NCBI RefSeq assembly: GCF_000024265.1
Contig: NC_013204.1
Coordinates: forward strand, 1,166,180 to 1,230,179
Length of the DNA stretch: 64,000 bases
Reading direction: 5' to 3'
Origin: Eggerthella lenta DSM 2243
GTDB lineage: Bacteria; Actinomycetota; Coriobacteriia; Coriobacteriales; Eggerthellaceae
Each line of letters begins with the position of its first letter. Positions within the stretch are counted from its first letter, which is position 1. The notes beneath the pieces were generated by a model. It was not told the DNA's origin. It saw only the letters and a list, made by a program, of their open reading frames with translations, and made no database searches. Made by a program: the position numbers and the translations under genes. Below are positions 16,547-27,748 of the stretch, one piece after another.

Positions 16547-18052
16547 TTGTCCATAGTGAAAGCTCAAACGCTGCTGCGGTCGCTGCGGTGGTACCACGTC
16601 GGCTTCGCCTTCGTGTGGGCCATCATGTTCGGCGGCCTGGCGGCGCCGTACGCCGGGTCGTCGGAAACGTACGACCTGTACAGCACGTGCCAGCAGGCGT
16701 GCGTCATCGTCGCGGTGCTCGCGGCGGTGCTCGTCGAGCGGCGGGCACCCGTCTTCTCGCCGCGCTACGCGCTTCCCGCCGGCGCGATTCTGGCGTTGGG
16801 CGCCCTCGCGTTTCGCATCGTTTTCTTCGCCGGGCAGCCCACGGTGGGCGGTGCGGCGCTCGCCGGCGTGCTGCTCGGGTTGGCGGCCGGTTTCTTCTAC
16901 GTGTCGTGGCAGCAGTTCTTCGCGTCCGAAGGCGCGTCGCGCACGGCGATCTACATCCCCCTGTCGGCGGTTCTGTCGGTGGCGCTGAGCGTTGCGCTGC
17001 ATGCGCTGCCCGAGGTCGCGCAGGCGGTGTGCACGATCGCGGTGCTGCCCGTCGCCGCAGCCGCGTCGCTGAAGTTGAGCCTGCGCGAGATCATCGCCCC
17101 CGATCCGTCGCCGCGCATGACGAAGGCGCTTGCAGCGGCCACCGTGCGGGATCTGTGGAAGCCGGTGTTCTGCACCTGCGCCATCGGGTTCGTGTGGCAG
17201 CTCGTGGCGGGGCTGTTCATGGTGTCGGCCGACGCGTCGTCGGCGGCGGGCATCGGCGGGCTGGCGCTGGCCGCGGCCGTGGTGCTGCTCATCGAGCTGT
17301 TCTCGGAGCGCGGTTTCGAAGTGCTGCGCGTCTACCAGGTGTTGTTTCCCCTTGTTGCCGGCGTGTTCATGCTGCCGTCGTTGCTGGGCGTGCAGTTCGC
17401 CCCGCTCGTGGTGGGCATGCTGCTGTTCGGCTTCGAGATACTGAACCTGCTGCTCATCGTCACGTGCGCGGTGTATTCGAGCGAGCGCAACGCGCCGGCG
17501 GTGCAGGTGTACGCGCTGTGCGTGGGCCCCACGCTGGCGGCCATGTTCGCCGGCGACCTGCTGGGCCGGCAGCTCAACCCCATCATCGCCTACGATTTCG
17601 CCTTGGCCGTGAACGTGCTGTTCCTGTGCGTGTACGCGCTGTCGATGGTGCTGTTTCTCGTGTCGTTCCGCCGACGCGGGCGCGCCTCCGGAGCCGCGAG
17701 CGCGCAGGGTGCGGCGCCCATCGACGTGGCCGTGGTGGGCGGCAGCCAGCCGCTCGCCGTCGTGGACGCGGTTTCGGTCGCCCCCGTGCCGAACGCTCCC
17801 GCCCCCGCGGCGGCAGCTGGCGAGCCCGACGATGCCGCGCGATGGGATGCGCGCGTCGACGCGCTCGGCTTGGTCGAGCCGTTCAGCAAGCGCGAGCGCG
17901 AGGTGGTGGCGCTCGTGTTGCGCGGCAACAACGTGCCGGCCATCGCGCGCAAGCTCTACATTTCCGAGAACACCGTGCGCGACCATATGAAGAGCATCTA
18001 TCGCAAGGCCGGCATCCACTCGCGCCAGGAACTCATCGACCTGTTCGAATAG
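16547..18052 (+). CDS. Membrane-bound LuxR-family transcriptional regulator (about 12 TM)
   Basis: 501-residue protein with a large membrane domain (about twelve hydrophobic segments, residues 10-375), an Ala/Pro-rich linker (about 375-425) and a C-terminal LuxR helix-turn-helix (FSKREREVVALVLRGNN onward, with ISENTVRDHMKSIYRKAGIHS). The start is TTG at 16547, eight bases after GGGGAGG; the next in-frame start (GTG 16556) is too far from that site. It lies 172 bases upstream of and on the same strand as the second Tat flavoprotein, its likely target. Inducer unknown. Confidence 0.86.
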   Translation: MSIVKAQTLLRSLRWYHVGFAFVWAIMFGGLAAPYAGSSETYDLYSTCQQACVIVAVLAAVLVERRAPVFSPRYALPAGAILALGALAFRIVFFAGQPTVGGAALAGVLLGLAAGFFYVSWQQFFASEGASRTAIYIPLSAVLSVALSVALHALPEVAQAVCTIAVLPVAAAASLKLSLREIIAPDPSPRMTKALAAATVRDLWKPVFCTCAIGFVWQLVAGLFMVSADASSAAGIGGLALAAAVVLLIELFSERGFEVLRVYQVLFPLVAGVFMLPSLLGVQFAPLVVGMLLFGFEILNLLLIVTCAVYSSERNAPAVQVYALCVGPTLAAMFAGDLLGRQLNPIIAYDFALAVNVLFLCVYALSMVLFLVSFRRRGRASGAASAQGAAPIDVAVVGGSQPLAVVDAVSVAPVPNAPAPAAAAGEPDDAARWDARVDALGLVEPFSKREREVVALVLRGNNVPAIARKLYISENTVRDHMKSIYRKAGIHSRQELIDLFE

Positions 18053-18079
18053 CGGGTCCTGGCGACTCCCCCTAAAGTT

Positions 18080-18091
18080 GGGGATTTCCCC
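18080..18091. promoter_or_regulatory. GGGGA-TT-TCCCC dyad upstream of flavoprotein
   Basis: Perfect 5-bp arms around TT, with a further CCCCC run 10 bases upstream (18068-18072). It is located between the LuxR-type gene and the flavoprotein that follows it. Candidate regulator binding site. Confidence 0.4.
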
Positions 18092-18224
18092 CGAACCACC
18101 TGCGACGGGGCCGAACAACCCGAACTATGGGATGCGGGCGCGCGCACCTGACGGCTATGCTTCGCCTCGAGCTGCGGATAGAAGGTCCGCAGGAGGGTAG
18201 TCATACGAATCAGGAGGGATCGGC

Positions 18225-19910
18225 ATGAGCATGTCAACGGGAATCTCGAGGCGAAGCCTGCTCAAGGGAGCGGCGTTGAGCGCGGCGGGCGTGGCGGCGC
18301 TGGGCGTCATGGGGTGCAGCCCGCAGGCGCCGGGCGCATCCGACGACGCGGCCGCCTCGGGCGCGGCGACCGAAGGAGCCAAGCATACCTGGGAGGTCAA
18401 GCCCGACCCCATCGCGGCCGACAAGATCAAGGAGACGGTGGATACCGACGTGCTCGTCATCGGCGGCGGCTATTCCGGCACGTGCTGCGCGCTCAGCGCG
18501 GCGGAGAACGGCGCGAAGGTGATCCTCGTCGAGAAGGACGCCATGCTGAACGGCCATGGGGTGGGCGGCACGGGCGCCATCGGCTCGCGCGAGCTCGACA
18601 AGCTCGACATCAGCTTCGACAAGTCCATCGAGATGGAACGCTGGGTTTCCACGTGCGGCAACCGGTGCCGCGAATCGCTCGTGGCGAAGTGGTTCCGCGA
18701 GTCCGAGCGCTGCATGAACTGGTTCCTCGACTTGGCCGAGAGCAACGGCGCCACGTGCATGGTCACGGTGGGATCGCGCAGCACGGTGCATCCCGAGATC
18801 GACTGCTACCATATGATCATGGGCGGCGATATCTTCGAGCAGCACACGATGGCCGATTTCGTCGAGTACCTGTTCGAATCCGAGGCGCTGAAGAACGGCG
18901 CCCAGTTCGTCTACGAGATGCCCGCCGTGCAGCTCGTGCAGAACGATTCCGGCAAGGTGACGGGCGCCGTCTGCGAGAACAAGGACGGCGAGTACGTGCA
19001 GTACAACGCCAGCAAGGGCGTGGTGCTGGCCACGGGCGATGTGAGCTACAACGACGAGTATCTGGAGGAGTTCGCCCCCATAGCGTTCAAGGTGATGACG
19101 CGCCTTTGCTCCGACCAGGGCAACGTGGGCGACGGGCACAACATGGCCGCCTGGGCTGGCGGTGCCTTCCAGGCCGCTCCGTGGCCGACCATGATGCACC
19201 CGCAGGCGGCGGCCGCGTTCCACGGCCCCTTCCTGTTCGTGAACCCCGCCGGCAAGCGCTTCATGAACGAGGCGACGTGGGTGCAGGGCAAATGCGTGGG
19301 CGTCATGGTGAACGGCGGCTCCGATCACGCGTGGTCCGTCTTCGATGCCAACTGGCAGACCGACCTGCTGGACAGCTTGCAGTACGGCGGCGGTATGTTC
19401 TGGGACAGCTTCCGCGCCTACGGCACCGACTACCAGACCGCGGTGGACTCCCATGCGCAGACGGTGGAGACCGGCCTGGAAAAGACGCCGGCCTACTACA
19501 AGCGCGCCGACACCCTCGAGGAGCTTGCGGAGCAGCTCGATGTGGACAAGGACGAGTTCCTCGCGACCGTCGAGCAGTACAACAAGCGCTGCGAGGCCGG
19601 TGAAGACACCGATTTCTACAAGGAGAGCCACTTCCTGTACCCCATCAAGGAGGGCCCCTTCACGGCGTGCATGGTGGCGCCGGGCCTCTTGGGCGTGTGC
19701 GGCGGCGTGCACATCTCGGACGAGTTCGAGGTGCTCAACGACGCCGACGAGCCGATCGAGGGCCTGTACGCCATCGGCAACTGCGCGGGCGACATCTACG
19801 CTTACGACTACCCCATCAACGTGCAGGGCAACAGCCACGGTCGGTGCCTCGTCGAAGGCAAGTGCTTGGGCGAGCAGCTGGCGGGCGTGTACGACCAGGT
19901 GAAGGCCTAG
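18225..19910 (+). CDS. Tat-exported FAD-dependent oxidoreductase, lipoprotein
   Basis: 561-residue FAD_binding_2 protein. Tat motif SRRSLLK at residues 8-14, hydrophobic stretch, then VMGC with Cys31 as a likely lipid anchor. The Rossmann motif GGGYSG is at residues 80-85 and the C-terminal FAD segment is GLYAIGNCAGDIYAYDYP. The NRLGGN substrate-carboxylate motif of fumarate reductases is absent. It is rich in Cys around residues 85-150 (TCCAL, STCGNRCRES, SERCMN), which is unusual for an exported flavoprotein. The gene is followed 20 bases later by a coiled-coil protein, probably co-transcribed. Substrate unknown; the LuxR regulator just upstream suggests substrate-specific induction. Confidence 0.85.
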   Translation: MSMSTGISRRSLLKGAALSAAGVAALGVMGCSPQAPGASDDAAASGAATEGAKHTWEVKPDPIAADKIKETVDTDVLVIGGGYSGTCCALSAAENGAKVILVEKDAMLNGHGVGGTGAIGSRELDKLDISFDKSIEMERWVSTCGNRCRESLVAKWFRESERCMNWFLDLAESNGATCMVTVGSRSTVHPEIDCYHMIMGGDIFEQHTMADFVEYLFESEALKNGAQFVYEMPAVQLVQNDSGKVTGAVCENKDGEYVQYNASKGVVLATGDVSYNDEYLEEFAPIAFKVMTRLCSDQGNVGDGHNMAAWAGGAFQAAPWPTMMHPQAAAAFHGPFLFVNPAGKRFMNEATWVQGKCVGVMVNGGSDHAWSVFDANWQTDLLDSLQYGGGMFWDSFRAYGTDYQTAVDSHAQTVETGLEKTPAYYKRADTLEELAEQLDVDKDEFLATVEQYNKRCEAGEDTDFYKESHFLYPIKEGPFTACMVAPGLLGVCGGVHISDEFEVLNDADEPIEGLYAIGNCAGDIYAYDYPINVQGNSHGRCLVEGKCLGEQLAGVYDQVKA

Positions 19911-19930
19911 GACCGCAAAGGAGCACTCGG

Positions 19931-20389
19931 ATGAGCGACGAAGCCTACGAGCATTTGGCGGATCTGCTCGACGCGCTGCCAGCCCTGCAGGAGAAGGGTG
20001 CGATGCTTGCGCGGGCGCGTTGGGCGGACCGCGTTGCGCAGCTGGCGGACGAGCGCGAGACGTGCGCGTCGCTGCTGGAAAGCGCCGACGATCGCCTTCG
20101 CCAGGCCGAGGAGCGCCTTGCCCGCGCGGAAGGCGTCGACGAGGCGGCGCGCGACGACGCCCGGAGGGCCGTGCTGCATGCGGCGGCTCTCCGGGGGTTC
20201 CGCATCGCGCCGCGGCAGAACGCCGACCGCGCGCTGCAAGACGCCCTCGCCGCCAGCCCGTTCGACACGGTCGCCGATGCGCGGTCCGCCCGCATGGAGC
20301 CCGAGAGGCGCCAAGCGCTCGAAGCCGAGATCGCCGCGTACCAACGCGACTACGCCTGCACGCTCGCGAAGTGCGAGCAGGGGGAGTGA
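19931..20389 (+). CDS. Coiled-coil protein co-transcribed with flavoprotein
   Basis: 152-residue, almost entirely helical protein rich in Ala, Arg and Glu (MSDEAYEHLADLLDALPALQ...). No signal peptide or membrane segment is seen, so it is probably cytoplasmic. I do not recognise a family. Start 19931 follows AAAGGAG. The 20-base gap after the flavoprotein gene suggests one transcript. A helical cytoplasmic partner of a Tat substrate could be a folding or export chaperone, but length and sequence do not match the TorD or DmsD families, so that role is speculative. Confidence 0.7.
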   Translation: MSDEAYEHLADLLDALPALQEKGAMLARARWADRVAQLADERETCASLLESADDRLRQAEERLARAEGVDEAARDDARRAVLHAAALRGFRIAPRQNADRALQDALAASPFDTVADARSARMEPERRQALEAEIAAYQRDYACTLAKCEQGE

Positions 20390-20535
20390 GTCCTCCGGCA
20401 AACCCTCATGCAACGGATTGGTAAAATAAGGACGAAAAAGAGAATCCCGAGCTTTTTTGTTGTCGCATAGCGTATAGTAAGCATGTGCCCTCGAGGTGAG
20501 GGCGAGTGTTGCGGCCGTGCAGCACACAGTGTTAC

Positions 20536-20563
20536 CTCCTCGGGGACGAGGAGAGGAAAGAGG
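20536..20563 (+). promoter_or_regulatory. Hairpin next to the ribosome site in the csp leader
   Basis: CTCCTCG (20536-20542) pairs perfectly with CGAGGAG (20547-20553) around GGGA, directly before the GAAAGAGG ribosome site (20556-20563). A TATAGT at 20473-20478 could be the -10, giving a leader of about 90 bases. Long structured leaders are typical of cold-shock mRNAs. Confidence 0.45.
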
Positions 20564-20570
20564 ATTTAAA

Positions 20571-20774
20571 ATGGCGGAAGGTACTGTTAAGTGGTTTAAC
20601 CCGGAAAAAGGCTATGGCTTCATCTCCCAGAAGGATGGCGAAGACCTCTTCGTGCATTTCTCTGAGATCAAGATGGACGGCTTCAAGACGCTCGACGAAG
20701 GCTCTGCGGTGCAGTTCGACGTCACGACCGGCCAGAACGGCAAGCTTCAGGCAAGCAATGTGACGAAGGCATAA
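20571..20774 (+). CDS. cspA: Cold-shock domain protein
   Basis: 67-residue single OB-fold RNA/ssDNA-binding protein. It has the RNP1-type motif KGYGFISQ and RNP2-type motif LFVHFSEI with the aromatic residues that stack on nucleobases (Trp9, Phe10, Tyr16, Phe18). Start 20571 ([17 protein letters not shown]) is the invariant CSD N-terminus; the reading frame stays open upstream but without homology. It is monocistronic with a strong terminator. In high-GC bacteria such proteins are often abundant constitutively rather than cold-induced. Confidence 0.95.
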   Translation: MAEGTVKWFNPEKGYGFISQKDGEDLFVHFSEIKMDGFKTLDEGSAVQFDVTTGQNGKLQASNVTKA

Positions 20775-20800
20775 GCAGACTTACTTATAGAATGCTGAAA

Positions 20801-20830
20801 TGGCCCCGCAAAAGCGGGGTCATTTTTTTT
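20801..20830 (+). terminator. Intrinsic terminator of csp
   Basis: 9-bp stem TGGCCCCGC/GCGGGGTCA (20801-20809 with 20814-20822, one G-T pair), AAAA loop, then eight T. Strong rho-independent terminator. Confidence 0.95.
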
Positions 20831-20864
20831 TGCGTCGCAGAAGGTTTCTAGAACCGCGCCCGCG

Positions 20865-21950
20865 TTAGCGGATGAACATGGCGTCGCCGAAGGACAGCAT
20901 GCGGTAGCGCTCCTCGATGGCGTGGCGGTAGGCGGCCATGATGTGCTCGCGCGTGGAGAACGCGGACACGAGCATCATGAGTGTGGAGCGCGGCACGTGG
21001 AAGTTCGTGATGAGGGCATCCACCACGTGGAACTGCGAGCCGGGCAGCAGGTAGAGCGAGGTCGTCTCGCGATCGCGCGGCGTGACGGCGCCTGCCTCGG
21101 CGTCCCAGGCGCTCTCGAGGCTGCGCACGCTCGTCGTGCCCACGGCGATCACGCGCCCGCCGCGCTCGCGCGTCTCGGCGATGGCGTCTGCCGTGCGCTC
21201 GGGCACCGTGTAGTATTCGGTGTGGATGACGTGCTGCTCGGGGTCGTCCTCGTCCACGATGCGGAACGTGTCGAGGCCCACTTCGAGCTCCACGGTCTCC
21301 CAGCGCACGCCCTGCTCGCGCAGGCGCTCGATGAGCGCGGGGGTGAAGTGCAGGCCTGCGGTGGGCGCGGCGGCCGAGCTCTCGCGGCGGGAGTACACCG
21401 TCTGGTACAGCTCCTCGTCGCCCGCGTAGTTCTTGATGTAGGGCGGCAGCGGCGTGTGGCCCACGGCGTGCAGCGCCTCGTCGAGGGAGGGCAGCGGCGT
21501 GGTCAGGCGCGCGAGGCGCTCGCCCTTCTGCGCGTTCTCGGCCCAGTCGACGATCTCGGTGGACAGGGCAACCTCGCCTCGTGCGTCGACGAAGTCCACC
21601 ACGGCGCCGGTGCCCGGCTTGAGGCGCTTGCCGGGGCGCACGAGCACCTCCCACAGCGCGCTCTGGTTCGTGCGCGGCTCGCGGTCGCGCACCTCGCGCA
21701 GCAAGAACACCTCGGCCGAGCCGCCTGTGCCGCGCTTCGCACCGAGGAGCCGCGCCGGCATGACGCGCGTCTCGTTGGCGATGAGCAGGTCGTTCGGGCG
21801 CAGGTAGTCGGCGATGTCGCGGAAGATGCGGTCCTCGATGGCTCCGGTGGCTCGATCCATCACGAGCAGGCGGCAGCCGTCCCGCTCGGCGGCGGGCTCC
21901 TGCGCGATGAGCTCGGGGGGCAGATCGTAATCGAAATCAGAGGTCTTCAT
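20865..21950 (-). CDS. queA: S-adenosylmethionine:tRNA ribosyltransferase-isomerase QueA
   Basis: Transfers and isomerises the ribosyl group of SAM onto preQ1 in tRNA to give epoxyqueuosine. The 361-residue protein starts MKTSDFDYDLPPELIAQEP, has the LLIANETRVMPARL segment, the AAAPTAGLHFT motif and ends FGDAMFIR, all hallmarks of QueA. Start 21950 follows GAAGGA. It is convergent with the csp gene and 129 bases downstream of queH on the same strand, so the two queuosine genes may form one unit. Confidence 0.94.
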   Translation of the reverse strand: MKTSDFDYDLPPELIAQEPAAERDGCRLLVMDRATGAIEDRIFRDIADYLRPNDLLIANETRVMPARLLGAKRGTGGSAEVFLLREVRDREPRTNQSALWEVLVRPGKRLKPGTGAVVDFVDARGEVALSTEIVDWAENAQKGERLARLTTPLPSLDEALHAVGHTPLPPYIKNYAGDEELYQTVYSRRESSAAAPTAGLHFTPALIERLREQGVRWETVELEVGLDTFRIVDEDDPEQHVIHTEYYTVPERTADAIAETRERGGRVIAVGTTSVRSLESAWDAEAGAVTPRDRETTSLYLLPGSQFHVVDALITNFHVPRSTLMMLVSAFSTREHIMAAYRHAIEERYRMLSFGDAMFIR

Positions 21951-22078
21951 GCGTGCGTCCTTCGTGCGTCGTGAGGTCGGCGGTGCGAACTGCCTATTAT
22001 AGGCCTTGTTGCCCGCCGATGGGCGCTTATCCGTCCCACTCCATCTTGCGCCGCATCCCGCCGGCATGCCGGGTGCGC

Positions 22079-22816
22079 CTACCCCTCGTCGCGTTCCTGG
22101 TCGCGCAGGGCTTTCAGCACGGCGCGCTTGCGGGCCTGCTTGGCGTCGTAAGCGGCGCGCTCGGCCTTCTTCGCGGCGCGTGCGGTTTCGGCGGCGGCGC
22201 GCTCCTCGGCGTGGGCTGCCGCTTCCGCCTCGCGGGCGGCGGCTCGCTGCGCCTTGCGTTCGGCGCGCTCGGTGGCGGCTTCGACGTCCGAGAAGCGGCA
22301 GCCGCAGTAGTTCTGCCGGTACATGCCCATCTCGCGGCTGCGGTGCGTGGCCTCGTCGTAGAAGGGGCGGTAGTCTTCGAACAGCGGCTGCACGCCCGCG
22401 GCCGAGGCGGCGCGTTCCAGCTCCTCGCGGATGACGTCGGTATATTGGTAGGGGCTCACCGACAGCGTGGTGCCCAGCGCGTCGAACCCCTGCTCGGCTG
22501 CCAGCGCGGAGGCCTCTTCGAAGCGCAGGCGGTAGCACGCCCGGCAGCGCGCCTTGCGGCGGGCGGGATCGCCCTCGGCGGTGCCCACGCGTCCGGCGCA
22601 GGCTTCCCAGGCGGCGGGGTCGTAGGCACCTTCCAGCACGTCCAGCTGCTCGCCGGCGGCCCAGGCGCGCAGCGTGGACAGGCGGCGCGCGTACTCGTCG
22701 GCGGGCGCGATGTTCGAGTTCATATAGGCTATGGTCAGGTCGTGCCCGGCGGCGCGCAGCAGGCGCACCGGTTCCAACGAGCACGGTCCGCAGCAGGCAT
22801 GAAGCAGTATTTTCAT
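22079..22816 (-). CDS. queH: Epoxyqueuosine reductase QueH
   Basis: Final step of queuosine synthesis: reduces epoxyqueuosine in tRNA; QueH is the non-cobalamin alternative to QueG. The 245-residue protein begins MKILLHACCGPCS, giving the conserved CC and CxxC cysteines, and has RCRACYRLR and QNYCGCRFS, supplying the cysteines expected for an FeS cluster and metal site. The C-terminal 60 residues are a charged Ala/Glu/Arg helix not needed in other members. It is divergent from the HAD gene and immediately upstream of queA in transcription direction. Confidence 0.9.
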   Translation of the reverse strand: MKILLHACCGPCSLEPVRLLRAAGHDLTIAYMNSNIAPADEYARRLSTLRAWAAGEQLDVLEGAYDPAAWEACAGRVGTAEGDPARRKARCRACYRLRFEEASALAAEQGFDALGTTLSVSPYQYTDVIREELERAASAAGVQPLFEDYRPFYDEATHRSREMGMYRQNYCGCRFSDVEAATERAERKAQRAAAREAEAAAHAEERAAAETARAAKKAERAAYDAKQARKRAVLKALRDQERDEG

Positions 22817-22846
22817 CGGGTTTCCACGCTCCTTCGCAACGTGACG

Positions 22847-22852
22847 TATACT
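22847..22852 (+). promoter_or_regulatory. Putative -10 of the HAD-tgt unit
   Basis: TATACT 44 bases before the HAD start, in the 79-base divergent gap with queH. No clear -35. Confidence 0.35.
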
Positions 22853-22895
22853 ACCATGCTTGCAAGCGTATTCATCGAATCAAAGGATCGACGCC

Positions 22896-24850
<1,955 letters not shown>

Positions 24851-24852
<2 letters not shown>

Positions 24853-24880
24853 GGAAGGCGCTCGGGCGGACGCTTTCCCT
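24851..24880 (+). terminator. Hairpin overlapping the tgt stop
   Basis: 10-bp stem AGGGAAGGCG/CGCTTTCCCT with one G-T pair and a 10-base loop. It lacks a U-tract, so it is a weak or rho-assisted terminator. Confidence 0.4.
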
Positions 24881-25042
24881 GACCGGGGCCGTAACCTAAC
24901 CGTAGGGATTAGCCCTGATCTTTTCGGCACCCTTCCTTCCGCATTCTCCTGGGTTGTGGCACAATGGGACAGTTACTGTGCAGGGAGCCTGCGGGCTCGC
25001 GCACGACGCACGCACGAGAAGCTCAACGAGGGAGAACGTCAC

Positions 25043-27745
25043 ATGGCGGCAACGCAGAAGACGAAGAAGAAACCCGCTCGGCCCACCGATCGGCGCAACA
25101 TCTGGCTGCTCATCATCACGACCCTGCTGGTGCTGGGGTCCGTCTTCATGTTCACGCCGCCGCAGGAGAAGATCAACCAGGGCCTCGACATCCAAGGCGG
25201 CCTGTCGGTGGTGCTGACGGCGAAGAGCACCGACGGCCAGGCCGTGTCGAACGACGACATGGAGAAGAGCCGCGCCATCATCGAGAGCCGCGTGAACGCG
25301 CTGGGCGCCTCGGAGGCCGTGGTGCAGGTGCAGGGCACCGACCAGATCCTCGTGCAGATCCCCGGCCTCACCAACACCGAGGACGCGCTCAACACCATCG
25401 GCAAGACCGGCAAGCTCGAATTCGCGCGCCTCGACTCGTTCACCGACGAGGACGTGAAGACGAAGATCGAGAACGGCCAGGCCTCCGGCGAGGGCACCGT
25501 CTCCGACGATCTCGGCGTGGCCACGCTGCCGACGGGCGAGACGCAGCACCTCAAGGTGGAGGACGGCACGTACACGCCCATCGTCACCGGCTCGAACATC
25601 ACGAAGGTCGACATCGGCAAGCGGAGCGACACCTCCACCGACTACGCCGTGAACATCTCGCTCGATTCGGCCGGCGCGGCGGCGTTCGCCGAGGCCTCGA
25701 AGGACCTCGCGCCCACGAAGGGCAAGATCGTCATCATCCTGGACAACGAGGTGCAATCGGCGCCCGCAACGCAGTCCGAGATCCCCGACGGCAACATCCA
25801 AATCACCGGCAATTACTCGCTCGACGAGGCCAAGGCGCTGCAGACCGTGCTGGAAAGCGGCTCGCTGCCCGTGAGCTTCGAGTACGCCCAGAGCCAGACC
25901 GTCGGCCCGACGCTCGGCCAGGACGCGCTGGCTTCCGGCGTGCTGGTGGCCCTCATCGGGCTGGCGGTGGTCATGCTGTACCTGCTGTTCTTCTACCGCG
26001 GCCTCGGCGCCATCACCGCCGCCGCCATGATCGTGTTCGCGGTGCTGTACCTGGGCATCCTGGCCACGCTGTCGTCGTTCGGCCTGTTCAGCCTGTCGCT
26101 CGCCGGCATCGCCGGCATCGTGCTGACTATCGGCATGGCGGCCGACTCGTCCATCCTCACGATGGAGCGCTTCCGCGAGGAGATCCGCATGGGACGCAGC
26201 GTGCGCGCCGCGTCCGTGACGGGCGTGAAGCACGCCATCGTCACGTCGGTGGACGCCGACCTCGTGACGCTCGTGTCGGCGCTGTCGCTGTTCTTCCTGG
26301 CCAGCGCCTCGGTCAAGGGCTTCGGCCTGACGCTGGCGCTGGGCATCGTGTGCGACATCGCCATGATGCTGCTGTTCAAGGCGCCGCTCATCCGCGTGCT
26401 GGCGCCGAAGGTCATCGCGCGGCACCCGGGCTTCTGGGGCATCAAGGACAGCCTGGCCGCGTCCAAGGACTACGCGGCGCTCGCCGCGGCCGAGGGCACG
26501 AGCGTGGCCGCGGCCGAGGCCGGCGAGACCATCAACCCGACCGAGTCCGAGGAGGCCGCCGAGCGCCGCGAGGGCGCTGCCGGCGAGGCGGCCGCGAAGG
26601 CGGCGCGCAAGCCGCGCGGCAAGTTCATCAAGCACGACATCAACTTCCTCGGCTACCGCCGCGTGTTCCTCGGCGTGGCCGCCGTGCTCGTGTGCGTGTC
26701 GCTGGCCATCGTGGGCGTGAAGGGCCTGAACTTCGGCATCGAGTTCGTGGGCGGCACGTCGGTGTCGTTCCACGGCACGGGCGACGTGACCACCGAGCAG
26801 ATGCGCACCGCGTTCGACCAGGCCGGCGAGCCCGATGCCGTCGTGCAGACGACGAACGCCGACGGCGATGAGGGCTACCTCGTGCGCACCACCACCACGA
26901 GCGCCGAAGAGGCCACGCAGCGTGCGAACCAGGTGGCCGACAGCCTGGGGCTGTCCACCGACAGCTTCGAGGTGACCACCATCGGGCCCGACTGGGGCGC
27001 CAGCGTCATCCAGTCGTCGCTCATCGCGTTCCTCGTGTCCATCGTGCTCATCATCATCTACATCGCCATCCGCTTCGAATACAAGATGGGCGTCACCGCC
27101 ATCGTGGCGCTGCTGCACGACCTCGTGCTGGTCATGGGCGTGTACGCGCTCGTGGGCCGCGAGGTGAACCCGAACACCATCGCCGCGCTGCTCACCATTC
27201 TGGGCTACTCGCTGTACGATACGGTGGTCGTGTTCCACCGCATCAACGACAACATGCAGTCCGACGACATCAAGTGCACGTTCATGACGATGGCGAACCA
27301 CTCCATCAACCAGGTGCTCGTGCGCACCATCAACACGACGCTCACCTCGCTCATCCCCGTGCTGGCCATGCTGCTGTTCGGCGGCGAGACGCTCAAGGAC
27401 TTCGCGTTCGCCATGGTCATCGGCCTCGTGTGCGGCTCGTACTCGTCCATCGCGGTGGCGTCGCCCTTGTACGCGATGTGGAAGACGCGCGAGCCGCGCT
27501 ACCAGAAGCTCGTGAAGAAGTTCGGGCCCGAGGTGGGTCGCTTCGAGTTCGGCAACCCGAACGCGATGGCGACGGCGCTCGCGGGCAAGAAGGCCGTCAA
27601 GGCCACGGCCGCCCCGACGGCTGCCCCGACGGTCGGGGCCGCGGCGGAGAAGCCGACGGTCGAGGAGCCGCACGGCGCGACCGCCGCGAAGAGCGCGCCG
27701 AAGCCCCCGAAGGGCAAGCGCAAGAAGCGCCCCGACAAGAAGTAA
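25043..27745 (+). CDS. secDF: Fused protein translocase SecDF
   Basis: Membrane proton-driven accessory of the Sec translocase. The 900-residue protein joins SecD and SecF. The SecD part has a first TM at about 21-38, a large extracytoplasmic P1 region containing GLDIQGG, and five TMs (about 295-460) with the SLSLAGIAGIVLTIGMAAD motif. A charged Ala/Glu linker (about 480-530) leads to the SecF part with FGIEFVGGTS and the YSLYDTVVVFHRI motif. The Ala/Lys-rich C-terminus (about 860-900) is basic and probably cytoplasmic. Start 25043 follows GAGGGAGA. No yajC lies between tgt and this gene, unlike the E. coli tgt-yajC-secD-secF order. Confidence 0.94.
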   Translation: MAATQKTKKKPARPTDRRNIWLLIITTLLVLGSVFMFTPPQEKINQGLDIQGGLSVVLTAKSTDGQAVSNDDMEKSRAIIESRVNALGASEAVVQVQGTDQILVQIPGLTNTEDALNTIGKTGKLEFARLDSFTDEDVKTKIENGQASGEGTVSDDLGVATLPTGETQHLKVEDGTYTPIVTGSNITKVDIGKRSDTSTDYAVNISLDSAGAAAFAEASKDLAPTKGKIVIILDNEVQSAPATQSEIPDGNIQITGNYSLDEAKALQTVLESGSLPVSFEYAQSQTVGPTLGQDALASGVLVALIGLAVVMLYLLFFYRGLGAITAAAMIVFAVLYLGILATLSSFGLFSLSLAGIAGIVLTIGMAADSSILTMERFREEIRMGRSVRAASVTGVKHAIVTSVDADLVTLVSALSLFFLASASVKGFGLTLALGIVCDIAMMLLFKAPLIRVLAPKVIARHPGFWGIKDSLAASKDYAALAAAEGTSVAAAEAGETINPTESEEAAERREGAAGEAAAKAARKPRGKFIKHDINFLGYRRVFLGVAAVLVCVSLAIVGVKGLNFGIEFVGGTSVSFHGTGDVTTEQMRTAFDQAGEPDAVVQTTNADGDEGYLVRTTTTSAEEATQRANQVADSLGLSTDSFEVTTIGPDWGASVIQSSLIAFLVSIVLIIIYIAIRFEYKMGVTAIVALLHDLVLVMGVYALVGREVNPNTIAALLTILGYSLYDTVVVFHRINDNMQSDDIKCTFMTMANHSINQVLVRTINTTLTSLIPVLAMLLFGGETLKDFAFAMVIGLVCGSYSSIAVASPLYAMWKTREPRYQKLVKKFGPEVGRFEFGNPNAMATALAGKKAVKATAAPTAAPTVGAAAEKPTVEEPHGATAAKSAPKPPKGKRKKRPDKK

Positions 27746-27748
27746 CGC

